Shown piece by piece: positions 24,037-33,115 of a DNA stretch of 64,000 bases. The position numbers and the translations under genes are program-made. Numbering within the stretch: position 1 is the first letter of the stretch; each line of letters begins with the position of its first letter. This stretch comes from Streptantibioticus parmotrematis. GTDB lineage: Bacteria > Actinomycetota > Actinomycetes > Streptomycetales > Streptomycetaceae. The stretch spans positions 310,001-374,000 of the forward strand of contig NZ_JAINVZ010000004.1 of assembly GCF_019890615.1 (NCBI RefSeq), given 5' to 3'. The notes beneath the pieces are model-generated. The model worked only from the letters and a program-made list of their open reading frames with translations, was not told where the DNA came from and made no database searches.

Positions 24037-24969
24037 GTGAGACACGTCATCGCCCTCGATGTGGGCGGCACCGGCATGAAAGGCGCGCTCATCGCGCCCA
24101 GCGGCGACCGGCTCTACGAGACGCGTCGCCCGACCGAGCGGGCGCGCGGACCGGAGGCGGTCGTCGCGTCCGTGCTGGACTTCGCCGACGAGCTGCGCGA
24201 GCACGGCATCGCCGCGTTCGGGGAGCCCGCCGCGGCGGCCGGGGTCGCGGTGCCCGGCGTGGTGGACGACGCGGCCGGGATCGCCGTCTACTCGTCGAAC
24301 ATCGGCTGGCGTGACGTGCCGATGCGGGCCCTGCTCACCGACCGGCTGCACGGCGTGCCGGTCGCCCTCGGCCACGACCTGCGCTGCGGCGGCCTCGCCG
24401 AGGGCAGGCTGGGCGCCGGTCGGGGCCGCGAGCGCTTCCTCTTCCTGGCCCTCGGCACCGGTATCGCCGCCGCCATCGGCATCGACGGCCGCATCGAGGC
24501 CGGGGCCCACGGCTACGCGGGCGAGATCGGCCACATCGTGGTGCGCCCCGGCGGACGGCTGTGCCCCTGCGGGCAGACCGGCTGCCTGGAGACCGAGGCG
24601 TCGGCGTCCTCGGTGGCCCGCGCCTGGGCCGAGGCGGGCGGCGGCGAGGACGCCACGGCGGCGGAGTGCGCCACCGCCGTGGAGAAGGGCGACCCGCGGG
24701 CCCTGGCGGTGTGGCGGGACGCGGTCGCCGCGCTGGCGGACGGCCTGGTCACCGGGCTCACCCTGCTCGACCCGGGCACGCTGATCGTCGGCGGCGGACT
24801 GGCCGAGGCCGGCGAGACCCTCTTCGCTCCGCTGCGCGCCGCCGTGGAGCGGCGCATCACCTTCCAGAAGCTCCCCCTGATCGTTCCGGCGGCGCTCGGC
24901 GACGCCGCGGGCTGCCTGGGCGCGGGACTGCTCGCCTGGGACCGACTCTCCGTGGAGGTATCCGCCTGA
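24037..24969 (+). CDS. nagK: ROK-family N-acetylglucosamine kinase
   Basis: 310 residues from GTG 24037. ROK signatures are present: phosphate loop DVGGTGMKGAL (residues ~7-17), GAHGYAGEIGHIVV, and the zinc motif CPCGQTGCLE. It phosphorylates GlcNAc (or related sugars) at C6 with ATP. The stop shares one base with the start of nagA, so the two enzymes are co-translated and feed GlcNAc to GlcNAc-6-P then GlcN-6-P. A DasR-like site lies upstream. ROK proteins can also be glucokinases; the operon makes GlcNAc most likely. Confidence 0.9.
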   Translation: MRHVIALDVGGTGMKGALIAPSGDRLYETRRPTERARGPEAVVASVLDFADELREHGIAAFGEPAAAAGVAVPGVVDDAAGIAVYSSNIGWRDVPMRALLTDRLHGVPVALGHDLRCGGLAEGRLGAGRGRERFLFLALGTGIAAAIGIDGRIEAGAHGYAGEIGHIVVRPGGRLCPCGQTGCLETEASASSVARAWAEAGGGEDATAAECATAVEKGDPRALAVWRDAVAALADGLVTGLTLLDPGTLIVGGGLAEAGETLFAPLRAAVERRITFQKLPLIVPAALGDAAGCLGAGLLAWDRLSVEVSA

Positions 24970-26129
24970 TGGCCGCACACACCAACTCCCGCCGCGCCGT
25001 GCTGACCGGGGCGCGCGTGGTCCTTCCGTCGGGCGTCGTGCGGGACGACCTGACGATCGAGGGCGACCGGATCGCCGCCGCCCGCGCCGAGGGGCGGGCC
25101 GGGGCCGAGGTGGTCGACCTGGCCGGCCACTGGGTGGTCCCGGGCTTCGTCGACATGCACGTGCACGGCGGCGGTGGCGCCTCGTTCTCCGCGGGGACGG
25201 TGGAGGAGGCGATGACGGCCATCACCACGCACCGCGCGCACGGCACCACCACGATGCTCGCCTCGACCGTCACCGGTGACCTGGACGAGCTGGCCCGGCA
25301 GGCCGCCGTGCTCTCGGAGCTGGCCGAGCAGGGCGACCTGGCGGGCGTGCACTTCGAGGGCCCGTTCATCTCGCCGCACCGCTGCGGCGCCCACCAGCCG
25401 TCGCTGCTGCGCGACCCGGACCCGGCGGACGTGCGCAAGCTGGTGGACGCCGCCCGCGGCACCGCGCGGATGATGACGCTGGCGCCCGAACTGCCGGGCG
25501 GTCTCGATTCGGTGCGGCTGCTGGCCGAGCAGGGCGTGATCGCGGCGGTGGGCCACACCGACGGCGACTACACGGCCACCCTCGCCGCGCTCGACGCGGG
25601 CGCCACGGTCGCCACCCACCTGTTCAACGCGATGCCGCCGCTGGGCCACCGCGACCCGGGCCCGGTGGCGGCGCTGCTGGAGGACGAGCGGGTCACCGTC
25701 GAGCTGATCAACGACGGCACCCACCTGCACCCGTCGGTGCTGGAGCTGGCCCACCGCGCCGCGGGCGCCGGGCGGGTCGCGTTCATCACCGACGCCATGG
25801 GCGCGGCCGGGATGAGCGACGGGCGCTACCCGCTCGGGCCGATGGAGGTCGAGGTGCGCGACGGCGTGGCGCGACTGGTCGAGGGCGGTTCCATCGCGGG
25901 CTCCACGCTGACCCTGGACACCGCGTTCCGGCGGGCCGTGACCGTGGACCGGCTGCCGGTGGAGCAGGTCGTGGCCGCCATCTCCGCCAACCCGGCGCGC
26001 CTGCTGGGCCGCTACGACCGGATCGGCTCGCTGGAGGCCGGCAAGGACGCGGACCTGGTCGTGCTGGACGAGGACTTCCGGCTGACCGGCGTCATGCGCA
26101 AGGGCGAGTGGCTCGTCGGTCCGGTCTAG
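24969..26129 (+). CDS. nagA: N-acetylglucosamine-6-phosphate deacetylase
   Basis: 386 residues from ATG 24969, overlapping the nagK stop by one base. Amidohydrolase motifs: PGFVDMHVHGGGG (metal site), HFEGPFISPHRCGAH, AAVGHTDGDYTATLAALDAGATVATHLFNAM and the catalytic Asp in FITDAMGAAG. NagA removes acetate from GlcNAc-6-P to give GlcN-6-P, whose level sets DasR activity; it also receives GlcNAc-6-P from MurQ. A strong terminator with a T-rich tail follows. Confidence 0.96.
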   Translation: MAAHTNSRRAVLTGARVVLPSGVVRDDLTIEGDRIAAARAEGRAGAEVVDLAGHWVVPGFVDMHVHGGGGASFSAGTVEEAMTAITTHRAHGTTTMLASTVTGDLDELARQAAVLSELAEQGDLAGVHFEGPFISPHRCGAHQPSLLRDPDPADVRKLVDAARGTARMMTLAPELPGGLDSVRLLAEQGVIAAVGHTDGDYTATLAALDAGATVATHLFNAMPPLGHRDPGPVAALLEDERVTVELINDGTHLHPSVLELAHRAAGAGRVAFITDAMGAAGMSDGRYPLGPMEVEVRDGVARLVEGGSIAGSTLTLDTAFRRAVTVDRLPVEQVVAAISANPARLLGRYDRIGSLEAGKDADLVVLDEDFRLTGVMRKGEWLVGPV

Positions 26130-26177
26130 GCGCCCGGGTCCGGGCGGACACCCGGGCCGGTATTACGACAATCAGGT

Positions 26178-26217
26178 ACGGCGGTCGGCCCGGCTCTGGG
26201 CCGACCGCCGTTGTTTT
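26178..26217 (+). terminator. Rho-independent terminator after nagKA
   Basis: Perfect 14-base stem (26178-26191 and 26198-26211), 6-base loop, followed by TGTTTT. It lies 49 bases after the nagA stop. Confidence 0.9.
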
Positions 26218-26280
26218 GGCATGATCGCTCGCGCGACGCGACCACGCGGAACGCCAACCACACAGGAGGGGTGCCTCGCG

Positions 26281-27213
26281 GTGATTGTCACGGTCACGCT
26301 CAACGCCGCCCTCGACGTGACGTACCACGTGCCCCGGCTGACGGCGCACGCCACGCACCGGGTCTCCGACGTCACCGCGCGGCCCGGCGGCAAGGGGCTC
26401 AACGTCTCCCGCGTGCTGGCCGCGCTCGGCCACGAGACCGTCGCGACCGGCCTGGCCGGCGGCCGGACCGGCGAGGCGCTGCGCGAGGGGATGGCCGCGG
26501 CCGCGCCGGGGGTGACCGACGCGCTGATGACGGTGCGCGGCGAGACCCGGCGCACGGTCGCGGTGGTGGACGCGGCGAGCGGCGACACCACGATGTTCAA
26601 CGAGCCCGGCCCGCTCGTCGGTGCCGAGGAGTGGGCGGCCTTCCTGCGCCGCTACGCCGAACTCCTGGACGGGGCGCGGGCGGTGGCGCTGTGCGGCAGC
26701 CTGCCGCCGGGCCTTCCGGTCGGCGCCTACGCGGAACTGGTCCGCGCCGCCCGCACCGCCGGGGTGTACGTGCTGCTGGACACCAGCGGTGAGGCGCTGC
26801 GCCGCGGCATCGCCGCCCGCCCCGACGCCATCAAGCCCAACGCGGACGAGCTCGCCCAGCTCACCGGCCTGACCGAGCCGCTGCGCGCGTCCGGCGAGGC
26901 CCGCAGGCGCGGCGCCCGCGCGGTCGTCGCCTCCGCCGGGCCCGCCGGGCTGCTGGCGGTGGCCGAGGAGGGCGTGTGGCAGGCGCCGGTGCCGGAACGG
27001 CTGGAGGGCAACCCGACCGGCGCGGGCGACTCGGCGGTCGCGGGGTTGCTGTCGGGGCTGGCGGAGGACCTGCCGTGGCCGGACCGGCTGGCCCGCGCGG
27101 TGGCGCTGTCGGCGGCGACCGTGCTGGCCCCGGCGGCGGGTGAGTTCGACCACAAGGCGTACGAACGCCTGCTGCCGCTCACCGAGGTGACGGAAGGCCA
27201 CAAGGCGGCCTGA
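26281..27213 (+). CDS. PfkB-family hexose kinase (1-phosphofructokinase type)
   Basis: 310 residues from GTG 26281 with GGAGGGG ten bases upstream. Motifs: VTVTLNAALDVTY at the start, the substrate-binding RPGGKGLNVSRVLAALG and the anion-hole/catalytic NPTGAGDSAVAG. The family includes FruK, tagatose-6-phosphate kinase and LacC, all acting on phosphosugars. Its place after nagKA, separated by a terminator, suggests an amino-sugar or tagatose-type phosphosugar, but the substrate is not fixed by sequence. Confidence 0.87.
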   Translation: MIVTVTLNAALDVTYHVPRLTAHATHRVSDVTARPGGKGLNVSRVLAALGHETVATGLAGGRTGEALREGMAAAAPGVTDALMTVRGETRRTVAVVDAASGDTTMFNEPGPLVGAEEWAAFLRRYAELLDGARAVALCGSLPPGLPVGAYAELVRAARTAGVYVLLDTSGEALRRGIAARPDAIKPNADELAQLTGLTEPLRASGEARRRGARAVVASAGPAGLLAVAEEGVWQAPVPERLEGNPTGAGDSAVAGLLSGLAEDLPWPDRLARAVALSAATVLAPAAGEFDHKAYERLLPLTEVTEGHKAA

Positions 27214-27242
27214 CGCGGGCGGCGTGACGTGACGTCGCGGGC

Positions 27243-27267
27243 GCCGCACGGCCGCACGCCGTGCGGC
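27243..27267. terminator. Bidirectional terminator between the kinase and the CBM35-like gene
   Basis: Perfect 10-base stem (27243-27252 and 27258-27267), 5-base loop, between two convergent stops. Confidence 0.75.
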
Positions 27268-27273
27268 GGGCCG

Positions 27274-28272
27274 CTACGACCAGCCCTTGGGCTTCACGCT
27301 CGGGTCGGTGGTGACCCCGATCCGGTCCAGGTTGTAGTGGCACACGTCGCCCGAACCGCAGGTCAGCGCGATGGTGTTGGCGCCCTGGTCGAGGGTGACG
27401 GAGACGTAGGAGGAGTACCACTCGTCCCAGTCGCCGTTGGTGCCGTAGTTCTTGAGGTTGATCTTCCAGTCCAGCGGCTTGCCGTTGACGACCACGGTGG
27501 TCTTGGCGGCGTCCGGCTGGGCGTTGGCGTAGCGCACCCACAGCGTGTACTGGCCCGCCTTGGGCACCTGGGCGCTCCAGGTGGCGGTGGCGCCCGGGGT
27601 GCTCATGCCGTCCACGAAGGTGCCGTTGGGGCCCTGCGCGTTCTTGTGGTTGTCGTCGGTCTTCGCGCCGCCCGACAGCGCCAGCGCCGCCGCGAACTGC
27701 TGGGGCAGGTTCGCGTTGGGGTCGGTGCTCGCCGAGGTGGACGCCGAGGGCTGCGTCTGGCCGGCGGTCGGGGACGGGGTGCCGCCGCCCGCCTTGTTCC
27801 CGCTGTCGTCGTTGCCGGTGACCAGCGCGACGCCGATGCCCGCGGCGACCACCACGACGACCGCGATCGCCGCGATCATCAGACCGCGGCGGCTCGACCC
27901 GCCGGAACCGCCGCCGTGGCTCGCGCGGTGCGGCGGCTCGGCGCCGGGCGGCTGCTGCTGGGACGGGCGGCCGTACGGCGGCTGCCCCTGCTGGCCGTAG
28001 CCGGACTGCTGGCCGTGCGGGGCCTGCTGCTGGCCGTAGGGCGTCTGCTGCTGGCCGTACGCGGGCTGCTGGGGCGGGTAGCCGTAGCCGCCCTGTCCGG
28101 GCTGCTGCGGCGCCGGGCGGCGCTCGCCGACCCGGGAGACCTGGTGGTAGGAGGTGCGCGGCACCCCCGGGCGGTCCGGTGGCGGCGCGGCCTCGTCACC
28201 CTCGCCGCGGTACAGGTACGCGAACGGGTCGTCGTTCCCCGACTCCGGCGTGCCGTTGTTACCGGCCGTCAT
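27274..28272 (-). CDS. Membrane-anchored CBM35-like carbohydrate-binding protein
   Basis: 332 residues from ATG 28272. Order of parts: acidic N-terminus; a Gln/Pro/Gly/Tyr tract at ~50-115 with YGQQQ-type repeats; one transmembrane helix at ~131-155 (GLMIAAIAVVVVVAAGIGVALV); a Ser/Thr/Gly linker; then a beta-rich domain at ~210-330 (ATWSAQVPKAGQYTLWVRYANAQ, YVSVTLDQGANTIALTCGSGD) typical of CBM family 35/6. It should hold a sugar-binding module outside the cell, perhaps on cell-wall or chitin-type glycans. No catalytic domain is present. Confidence 0.85.
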   Translation of the reverse strand: MTAGNNGTPESGNDDPFAYLYRGEGDEAAPPPDRPGVPRTSYHQVSRVGERRPAPQQPGQGGYGYPPQQPAYGQQQTPYGQQQAPHGQQSGYGQQGQPPYGRPSQQQPPGAEPPHRASHGGGSGGSSRRGLMIAAIAVVVVVAAGIGVALVTGNDDSGNKAGGGTPSPTAGQTQPSASTSASTDPNANLPQQFAAALALSGGAKTDDNHKNAQGPNGTFVDGMSTPGATATWSAQVPKAGQYTLWVRYANAQPDAAKTTVVVNGKPLDWKINLKNYGTNGDWDEWYSSYVSVTLDQGANTIALTCGSGDVCHYNLDRIGVTTDPSVKPKGWS

Positions 28273-28400
28273 CCGCTGCTCACTCCCCTTGCGTCCGGCT
28301 CTGCGCGGACCGGACATGACTGGACCCGCGCGAGCCTACCCCGATCGTCTGTCCGAACGCGTCCCGCGCCCGGATCGCGGGCACCGCGCCGGGCGCCGGG

Positions 28401-30014
28401 TCAGCCCGCCCTGCGGTGCGCCTTGGAGCGGGTGCGCTTCTCCATGTACATCCGTTGGTCGGCGGAGTGCAGGACCTCCTCGACGGTCATCCCGCAGCCC
28501 GCCCAGCCGATGCCGAAGCTGGCGCCGACCCGCACCGCCCGGCCGTCCACCCGGATCGGCGGGATGATCGCGTTGCGCAGCCGGACGGCCAGCTCCTGGG
28601 CGCCCTCGCGGTCCAGGCCGTCGGCGAGGACCACGAACTCGTCGCCGCCGAGCCGGGCCACCGTGTCGCCGTCGCGCACCACGCTGGACAGCCGCCGGGC
28701 GACCTCGATCAGGACCGCGTCACCGGTGTGATGTCCGAAGCGGTCGTTGATGGTCTTGAAGCCGTCCAGGTCGCAGAAGAGCACCGCGAGCCCCTTGGCG
28801 CCGTCCGCCCCGCCCGCGTCCTCGTCGGGCTCGACGGCGTGCACGTGGTGGTCGTAGGGCAGCGCGGGCGCGGCGGGGAAGTCGTAGCCGAAGTCGTCCG
28901 GCCCGCCCGGCAGGCCGTCGCCGGTCATCGGGCGGCCGCACAGCCGGGAGCTGAGGCGGGCGCGCAGCTCGGCGCTGTTGGGCAGGCCGGTGAGCGAGTC
29001 GTGGCTCGCGCGGTGGGCGAGGGCCAGCTCCCGGCGCTTGCGCTCCTCGATGTCCTCGACGTGGGTGAGCAGGAAGCGCGGCCCGTCGGTGGTGTCGGCG
29101 ACCACCGAGTTGCGCAGCGACACCCACAGGTAGCTGCCGTCCCGGCGGGCGAGCCGCAGTTCGGCGCGGCCGCCCTCGGCGGAGGTGCGCAGCAGGGTGT
29201 TGATGTCGTCGGGGTGGACCAGGTCGGAGAAGGCGTAGCGGCGCATCACCGACGCCGGGCGGCCCAGCAGCCTGCACAGCGCGTCGTTGGCCCGCAGCAG
29301 CTTGCCGTGCTGCTCGCCGCCCATCTCGGCGATCGCCATGCCGCTGGGCGCGTACTCGAAGGCCTGCCGGAACGACTCCTCGCTGGCCCGCAGCGCCTGC
29401 TGCTCGCGCTCCAGCCGGACCAGGGCGCGCTGCATGTTGGCACGCAGCCTGGCGTTGCTGATGGCGATGCCCGCCTGGAACGAGTACGTCTGCAGCGCCT
29501 CGCGGGACCACGCGCCGGGGCGGCGCCCGCCGCGCGGCCGGTCGACCGTGATCACGCCGATCAGCTCACCGCCGCCGGCCGGGGTCGCGTACATCGGGGC
29601 CAGCAGCCGGTCGCCGGGGTGCCACTCGTCGGGGAAGCGCGGGGCGGGGCCCTCCGAGTGCCACTGCGGCACCTCGTCGTCGTCCAGCACCCAGCCCTCG
29701 TCGTGCGGGATGAAGCGCAGCGATCCCCAGTGGTGGCCCATCGCCAGCCAGCGGTCCCAGGCGGAGCGCGGGGCGACCCGGCCGGCCATCAGGGCCTCGG
29801 CGCTGGCGTCCCCCGCGACGGCGGCGACGATCAGGTCGCCGTCGGGACGGACCAGGCTGACCGCGGCCAGCTCGAAGCCCAGGCCGGCCACGGCTCCGTC
29901 CGCCACGGCCTGCAACGTGTCGGCCAGGCTGCGGGCGGTGTTGAGGTCGGCCACCACCTGGTGCAGCTGGCGCAGGGTGGCGAGGCGGACGTAGGGCTCC
30001 GACTCGGTGTCCAT
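28401..30014 (-). CDS. cdgB: GAF-PAS-GGDEF diguanylate cyclase, CdgB type
   Basis: 537 residues from ATG 30014. A GAF domain covers ~20-190, a PAS domain with its C-terminal motif ~215-330 (FRQAFEYAPSGMAIAEMGG, RRYAFSDLVHPDD), and a GGDEF domain the rest. The active site GGDEF (~455-459) is intact and the product-inhibition site RDGD lies exactly five residues before it. It makes cyclic di-GMP, which in Streptomyces drives BldD dimerisation and keeps cells vegetative. The GGDEF domain contains an Asp/Pro-rich insert after PNSAELRARL. A BldD-like box lies about 100 bases upstream. Confidence 0.94.
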   Translation of the reverse strand: MDTESEPYVRLATLRQLHQVVADLNTARSLADTLQAVADGAVAGLGFELAAVSLVRPDGDLIVAAVAGDASAEALMAGRVAPRSAWDRWLAMGHHWGSLRFIPHDEGWVLDDDEVPQWHSEGPAPRFPDEWHPGDRLLAPMYATPAGGGELIGVITVDRPRGGRRPGAWSREALQTYSFQAGIAISNARLRANMQRALVRLEREQQALRASEESFRQAFEYAPSGMAIAEMGGEQHGKLLRANDALCRLLGRPASVMRRYAFSDLVHPDDINTLLRTSAEGGRAELRLARRDGSYLWVSLRNSVVADTTDGPRFLLTHVEDIEERKRRELALAHRASHDSLTGLPNSAELRARLSSRLCGRPMTGDGLPGGPDDFGYDFPAAPALPYDHHVHAVEPDEDAGGADGAKGLAVLFCDLDGFKTINDRFGHHTGDAVLIEVARRLSSVVRDGDTVARLGGDEFVVLADGLDREGAQELAVRLRNAIIPPIRVDGRAVRVGASFGIGWAGCGMTVEEVLHSADQRMYMEKRTRSKAHRRAG

Positions 30015-30115
30015 GTCACTCCCCCGACGAGCCTTCGCGGATCGACTCCTGAGAATCCCTGATGTCGTATGGTCCGATTGACACGGCCACTGAATCACAG
30101 CGAGCAGCCCGCCCG

Positions 30116-30128
30116 GTACACAGGGTCA
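30116..30128. promoter_or_regulatory. BldD-like box upstream of cdgB
   Basis: GTACACAGGGTCA fits the BldD consensus TNACNC(A/T)GNGTNA except for the first base. It sits 102 bases before the cdgB start. BldD control of cdgB is established in S. coelicolor. Confidence 0.65.
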
Positions 30129-30309
30129 ACAATTACCTCTGCTTGTGACTGAGGTCACATCGTCGAACCTGAAGTCGAATACGCTTCGTGGTTTCGTACG
30201 GAAAGCTTCTGCGCGGTCGGAATCCGGCCGAGGTGGGAGAGTACGACATACGACTGTGGACCTGGGCAAGTCCTAGGACGGCTTCCGGCCGCACTCGGCC
30301 CTCGGCCCG

Positions 30310-30948
30310 ATGCGCGACGGCACGGCGCGCGCTTACGTTCGACACGTGTCTTCCGCAGAACGAACCCAGTCCGTCGAACGAACCCGGCCCGTCGAGCGGT
30401 CCGGGCCCGGCCTCCCGCATCCTGGAGGGGTGCCGGACGAACCCCTGGCGAGCGAGGGCGAGTTCCGCGCCGCGATGTCACGGCTGACGGCGGGCGTGGT
30501 GCTCGTCTCGGCGCACGACCCCGAGGAGGGCGTGCGCGGCGAGGACGTCGGCATGACCGCGACCGCGTTCATGTCGGTCTCGCTGGACCCGCCACTGGTG
30601 CTGGTCAGCCTTCGCGAGGACTCCCGGATGGACGAGCTGCTGGCCCGGCACCCGCACTGGGCGGCCTCCGTGCTCAGCGAGAGCCAGCGGCACGTCGCCG
30701 GGCGCTTCGCGATGCGCGGCCGGATCAGCGACCGGCTGCTGTTCGACGACGTCCCCTACCGGCGCGGGGAGGCCACCGGCGCGCCCCTGATCAGCGGCGC
30801 GCTGGCGGTCGTGGAGTGCCGGACGGTGCAACGGGTCGCGGCGGGCGACCACACGCTCGTCGTCGGCCAGGTGCTGACCGCGTCCACCCCGAGCCCGTCC
30901 GGCCGCCCGCTGACGTACTTCCGGGGCCGCTACCACGGGCTGAACTGA
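30310..30948 (+). CDS. Flavin reductase family protein (FMN-binding split barrel)
   Basis: Up to 212 residues; the start is uncertain because neither ATG 30310, GTG 30346 nor GTG 30430 has an ideal ribosome site, and the first ~45 residues (RTQSVERTRPVERSG) look non-conserved. The core is clear: FRAAMSRLTAGVVLVSA, GMTATAFMSVSLDPPLVLVSL, HWAASVLSESQRHVAGRFA, and the ending LTYFRGRYHGL. Such proteins bind FMN and supply reduced flavin to a monooxygenase or act as stand-alone reductases. No partner oxygenase is adjacent. It is divergent from cdgB. Confidence 0.85.
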   Translation: MRDGTARAYVRHVSSAERTQSVERTRPVERSGPGLPHPGGVPDEPLASEGEFRAAMSRLTAGVVLVSAHDPEEGVRGEDVGMTATAFMSVSLDPPLVLVSLREDSRMDELLARHPHWAASVLSESQRHVAGRFAMRGRISDRLLFDDVPYRRGEATGAPLISGALAVVECRTVQRVAAGDHTLVVGQVLTASTPSPSGRPLTYFRGRYHGLN

Positions 30949-31097
30949 GCCGGGGCCCCGCGCGGAGGCGCGCGCCGTTCACCCGGGTGGCGCAACGAGC
31001 GCGGGCGGGCGGGCGCCGACGGGCGGCCCGCATCGGCCGGTCCGCCGCCGGGGCAGCCCGTCGCCCGGCAGCCCGTCGCCAGGCGGTCCGCCCTCGC

Positions 31098-31526
31098 TCA
31101 GTCCCAGTCGCGGTTGCCGCGCGAGCGCTTCGTATCCGAGCGCTGCTTCTTCACCCGCAGCCGCCGTTCGTTGATCCCGCGCGGTATCCGCGTCGGGCGG
31201 CGCGGCGCGGGCGGCGGCGCGGTGGCGGACGCCAGCAGGGAGGCCAGCCGGGCGGCGGCCGTCTCGCGGTTGCGCCACTGCGAGCGGTGCTCGCTGGCCC
31301 GTACCACCAGCACGCCGTCCACCAGCCGCGGCGCGAGCCGCTCCAGCGCGCGGCGGCGCCACGCGTCGGGCAGCGCGGTGGTGCGCGCGAGGTCGAAGCG
31401 CAACTCGGCCTGGCTGTCGGAGGTGTTGACGTGCTGGCCGCCGGGGCCCGAGGAGCGCGAGAAGCGCCACATCAGCTCGGACTCCGGCACGGAGACCGAA
31501 CCGCGGATGAGAAGTGGTCCGGACAT
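31098..31526 (-). CDS. arfB: ArfB-type peptidyl-tRNA hydrolase (release-factor-like)
   Basis: 142 residues from ATG 31526. The RF-1 domain holds the catalytic GGQ at residues ~29-31 (SSGPGGQHVNTSDSQAEL), and the C-terminal tail is strongly basic (RLRVKKQRSDTKRSRGN), as needed for entry into the empty mRNA channel of stalled ribosomes. ArfB frees ribosomes stuck at mRNA ends. It is divergent from terD. Confidence 0.92.
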   Translation of the reverse strand: MSGPLLIRGSVSVPESELMWRFSRSSGPGGQHVNTSDSQAELRFDLARTTALPDAWRRRALERLAPRLVDGVLVVRASEHRSQWRNRETAAARLASLLASATAPPPAPRRPTRIPRGINERRLRVKKQRSDTKRSRGNRDWD

Positions 31527-31657
31527 ATGTCCATGATCCCGCGAATCCGCCCTCCCGTCACCGGGGTTTCCCGGAACCAAGCACCCCCCGCCCCGCGTTG
31601 TGAGGGATGAAGCCAGGCGGCGACCGACCGCCGCACGAGGGACCGGAGGGGACTTCC

Positions 31658-32233
31658 ATGCCAGTGAGCCTGTCCAAGGGCGGCAACGTGTCGCTCACCA
31701 AGGAGGCGCCCGGCCTGAGCGCCGTCACCGTGGGCCTGGGCTGGGACGTGCGGACCACCACCGGCACCGACTTCGACCTGGACGCCAGCGCGATCGCGGT
31801 GAACGGCACCGGCAAGGTGCACTCGGACGCGCATTTCGTGTTCTTCAACAACAAGTCCACCCCGGACGGCACCATCGTGCACACCGGTGACAACACCACC
31901 GGCGCGGGCGAGGGCGACGACGAGCAGATCAACGTCAACCTCGCCGGGCTGCCCGCCGACATCGACAAGATCGTCTTCCCGGTCTCCATCTACGACGCCG
32001 AGACCCGCAGCCAGAACTTCGGCCAGGTGCGCAACGCGTACATCCGCATCGTCAACCAGGCCGGCGGCGCCGAGATCGCGCGGTACGACCTGAGCGAGGA
32101 CGCGGCGACGGAGACCGCGATGGTCTTCGGCGAGCTGTACCGCAACGGCGCGGAGTGGAAGTTCCGCGCGGTAGGCCAGGGTTACGCCTCCGGCCTGGTC
32201 GGCATCGCCCAGGACTTCGGTGTGAACGTCTGA
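31658..32233 (+). CDS. terD: TerD family calcium-binding stress protein
   Basis: 191 residues from ATG 31658, with GGAGGGG upstream. Standard TerD sequence: [38 protein letters not shown] with Ca-binding Asp residues, and [18 protein letters not shown]. TerD proteins bind Ca2+ and are linked to tellurite and other stress and to differentiation in Streptomyces. The end of the gene with its stop codon is repeated twice more downstream (29-base units). Confidence 0.95.
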   Translation: MPVSLSKGGNVSLTKEAPGLSAVTVGLGWDVRTTTGTDFDLDASAIAVNGTGKVHSDAHFVFFNNKSTPDGTIVHTGDNTTGAGEGDDEQINVNLAGLPADIDKIVFPVSIYDAETRSQNFGQVRNAYIRIVNQAGGAEIARYDLSEDAATETAMVFGELYRNGAEWKFRAVGQGYASGLVGIAQDFGVNV

Positions 32234-32302
32234 CGCTCCGCGACCTCGGTGTGAGCGCCTGACGTTCCGCGACCCCGGTGAACGTCTGACGTTCCGCGTT
32301 CC
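32219..32302 (+). repeat. 29 bp repeat x 3 covering the terD stop codon
   Basis: Units at 32219-32247, 32248-32276 and 32277-32302 (the last shorter by three bases). Each reads GGTGTGA(A/G)CG(T/C)CTGACG and so contains the end-of-gene codons plus a TGA. It is a tandem duplication of the 3' end of terD. Confidence 0.85.
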
Positions 32303-32574
32303 GTTACCGGTGAGGGGACTTGGTCCGGTCCAGCCCCTCACCGGTCCGTCACCTGTGCCACACTCCGCCTACCGGAAACCGGCCCAGAAGTCGGCTTGTA
32401 TGTAGCCCCCGTGAGCGGGGCGACGCACGCTCCCGCCCCTCGCGCGGCACGCCGGTGGCGAGCCCCGACGCCTCCGCGGACTGCGGCACCGCCGGCAGCA
32501 CGGCGCACCGTCCGGACGCCCGCGGACACCGGCCGCGATCCGAGGGCCGCCCGCGGTGTGCCTACCATTCCTGG
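32234..32574. other. 341-base intergenic region after terD
   Basis: Holds the rest of the 29-base repeats, a strong hairpin (32306-32345), a CCCC-GTGAG-GGGG-like hairpin at about 32407-32420 and, at its end, a TACCAT box (32563-32568) for a leaderless gene. No protein gene is supported. Confidence 0.6.
32306..32345 (+). terminator. Terminator after terD
   Basis: Perfect 12-base stem ACCGGTGAGGGG (32306-32317) with 32334-32345; 16-base loop. No T run. Confidence 0.75.
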
Positions 32575-33063
32575 GTGATCGACCTCGGCTACTCGCTCTC
32601 CCGCCGCTTCCCCGACCCTCCGCAGACCGACTACCGCACGGCGGACGTGCGGTCCCTGCGGCACGACCTGTTCTGCGGGGACGTCTATCTCGCCGAGGGC
32701 GAGCGGGAGTTGTCCACAGCCTGGGGATGGGTCCCGGTGCTGGACTTCGCCTGGGCGCTGTGCGACATCGTCGAGCAGCTCGACCGCGACCCGATGGGCA
32801 GCCGTGCCGCCCGGCCGCAACGCGCCGAGCTGGACTTCACCCAGTCCACCGAACGACTGCGTTTCGTGCGCAGGTTCGGCTGGGTGGACGTCACCGCCGA
32901 CTGGGTCGAGGACGAACCGCCCCTCTCCCTCAACCACGGTGATCTGCGGCGGGAAGCCAGGGACTTCCTGCACGACGTAGTGGCCGACCTGGTAGACATG
33001 CACGACGGTCTGGCGGACAACCCGGCCGTCTGGAACCTCCACCTCCGTTTTCCCCGTGTATAG
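32575..33063 (+). CDS. Conserved hypothetical protein, probably leaderless
   Basis: 162 residues from GTG 32575. A -10-like TACCAT at 32563-32568 leaves about seven bases to the GTG and there is no Shine-Dalgarno, so the mRNA probably starts at the start codon. The protein is acidic with many Trp/Asp/Leu (LSTAWGWVPVLDFAWALCDIVEQL, RRFGWVDVTADWVEDEPPLSLN) and no membrane segment or known domain. I do not recognise the family; it resembles small conserved Streptomyces proteins with immunity-like composition, which is only a guess. A transglycosylase gene follows after 52 bases. Confidence 0.7.
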   Translation: MIDLGYSLSRRFPDPPQTDYRTADVRSLRHDLFCGDVYLAEGERELSTAWGWVPVLDFAWALCDIVEQLDRDPMGSRAARPQRAELDFTQSTERLRFVRRFGWVDVTADWVEDEPPLSLNHGDLRREARDFLHDVVADLVDMHDGLADNPAVWNLHLRFPRV

Positions 33064-33115
33064 AAGGGGGAGCGGGGGCGAGGACCACACGTCACGACGC
33101 GAACACAGGACGTAC

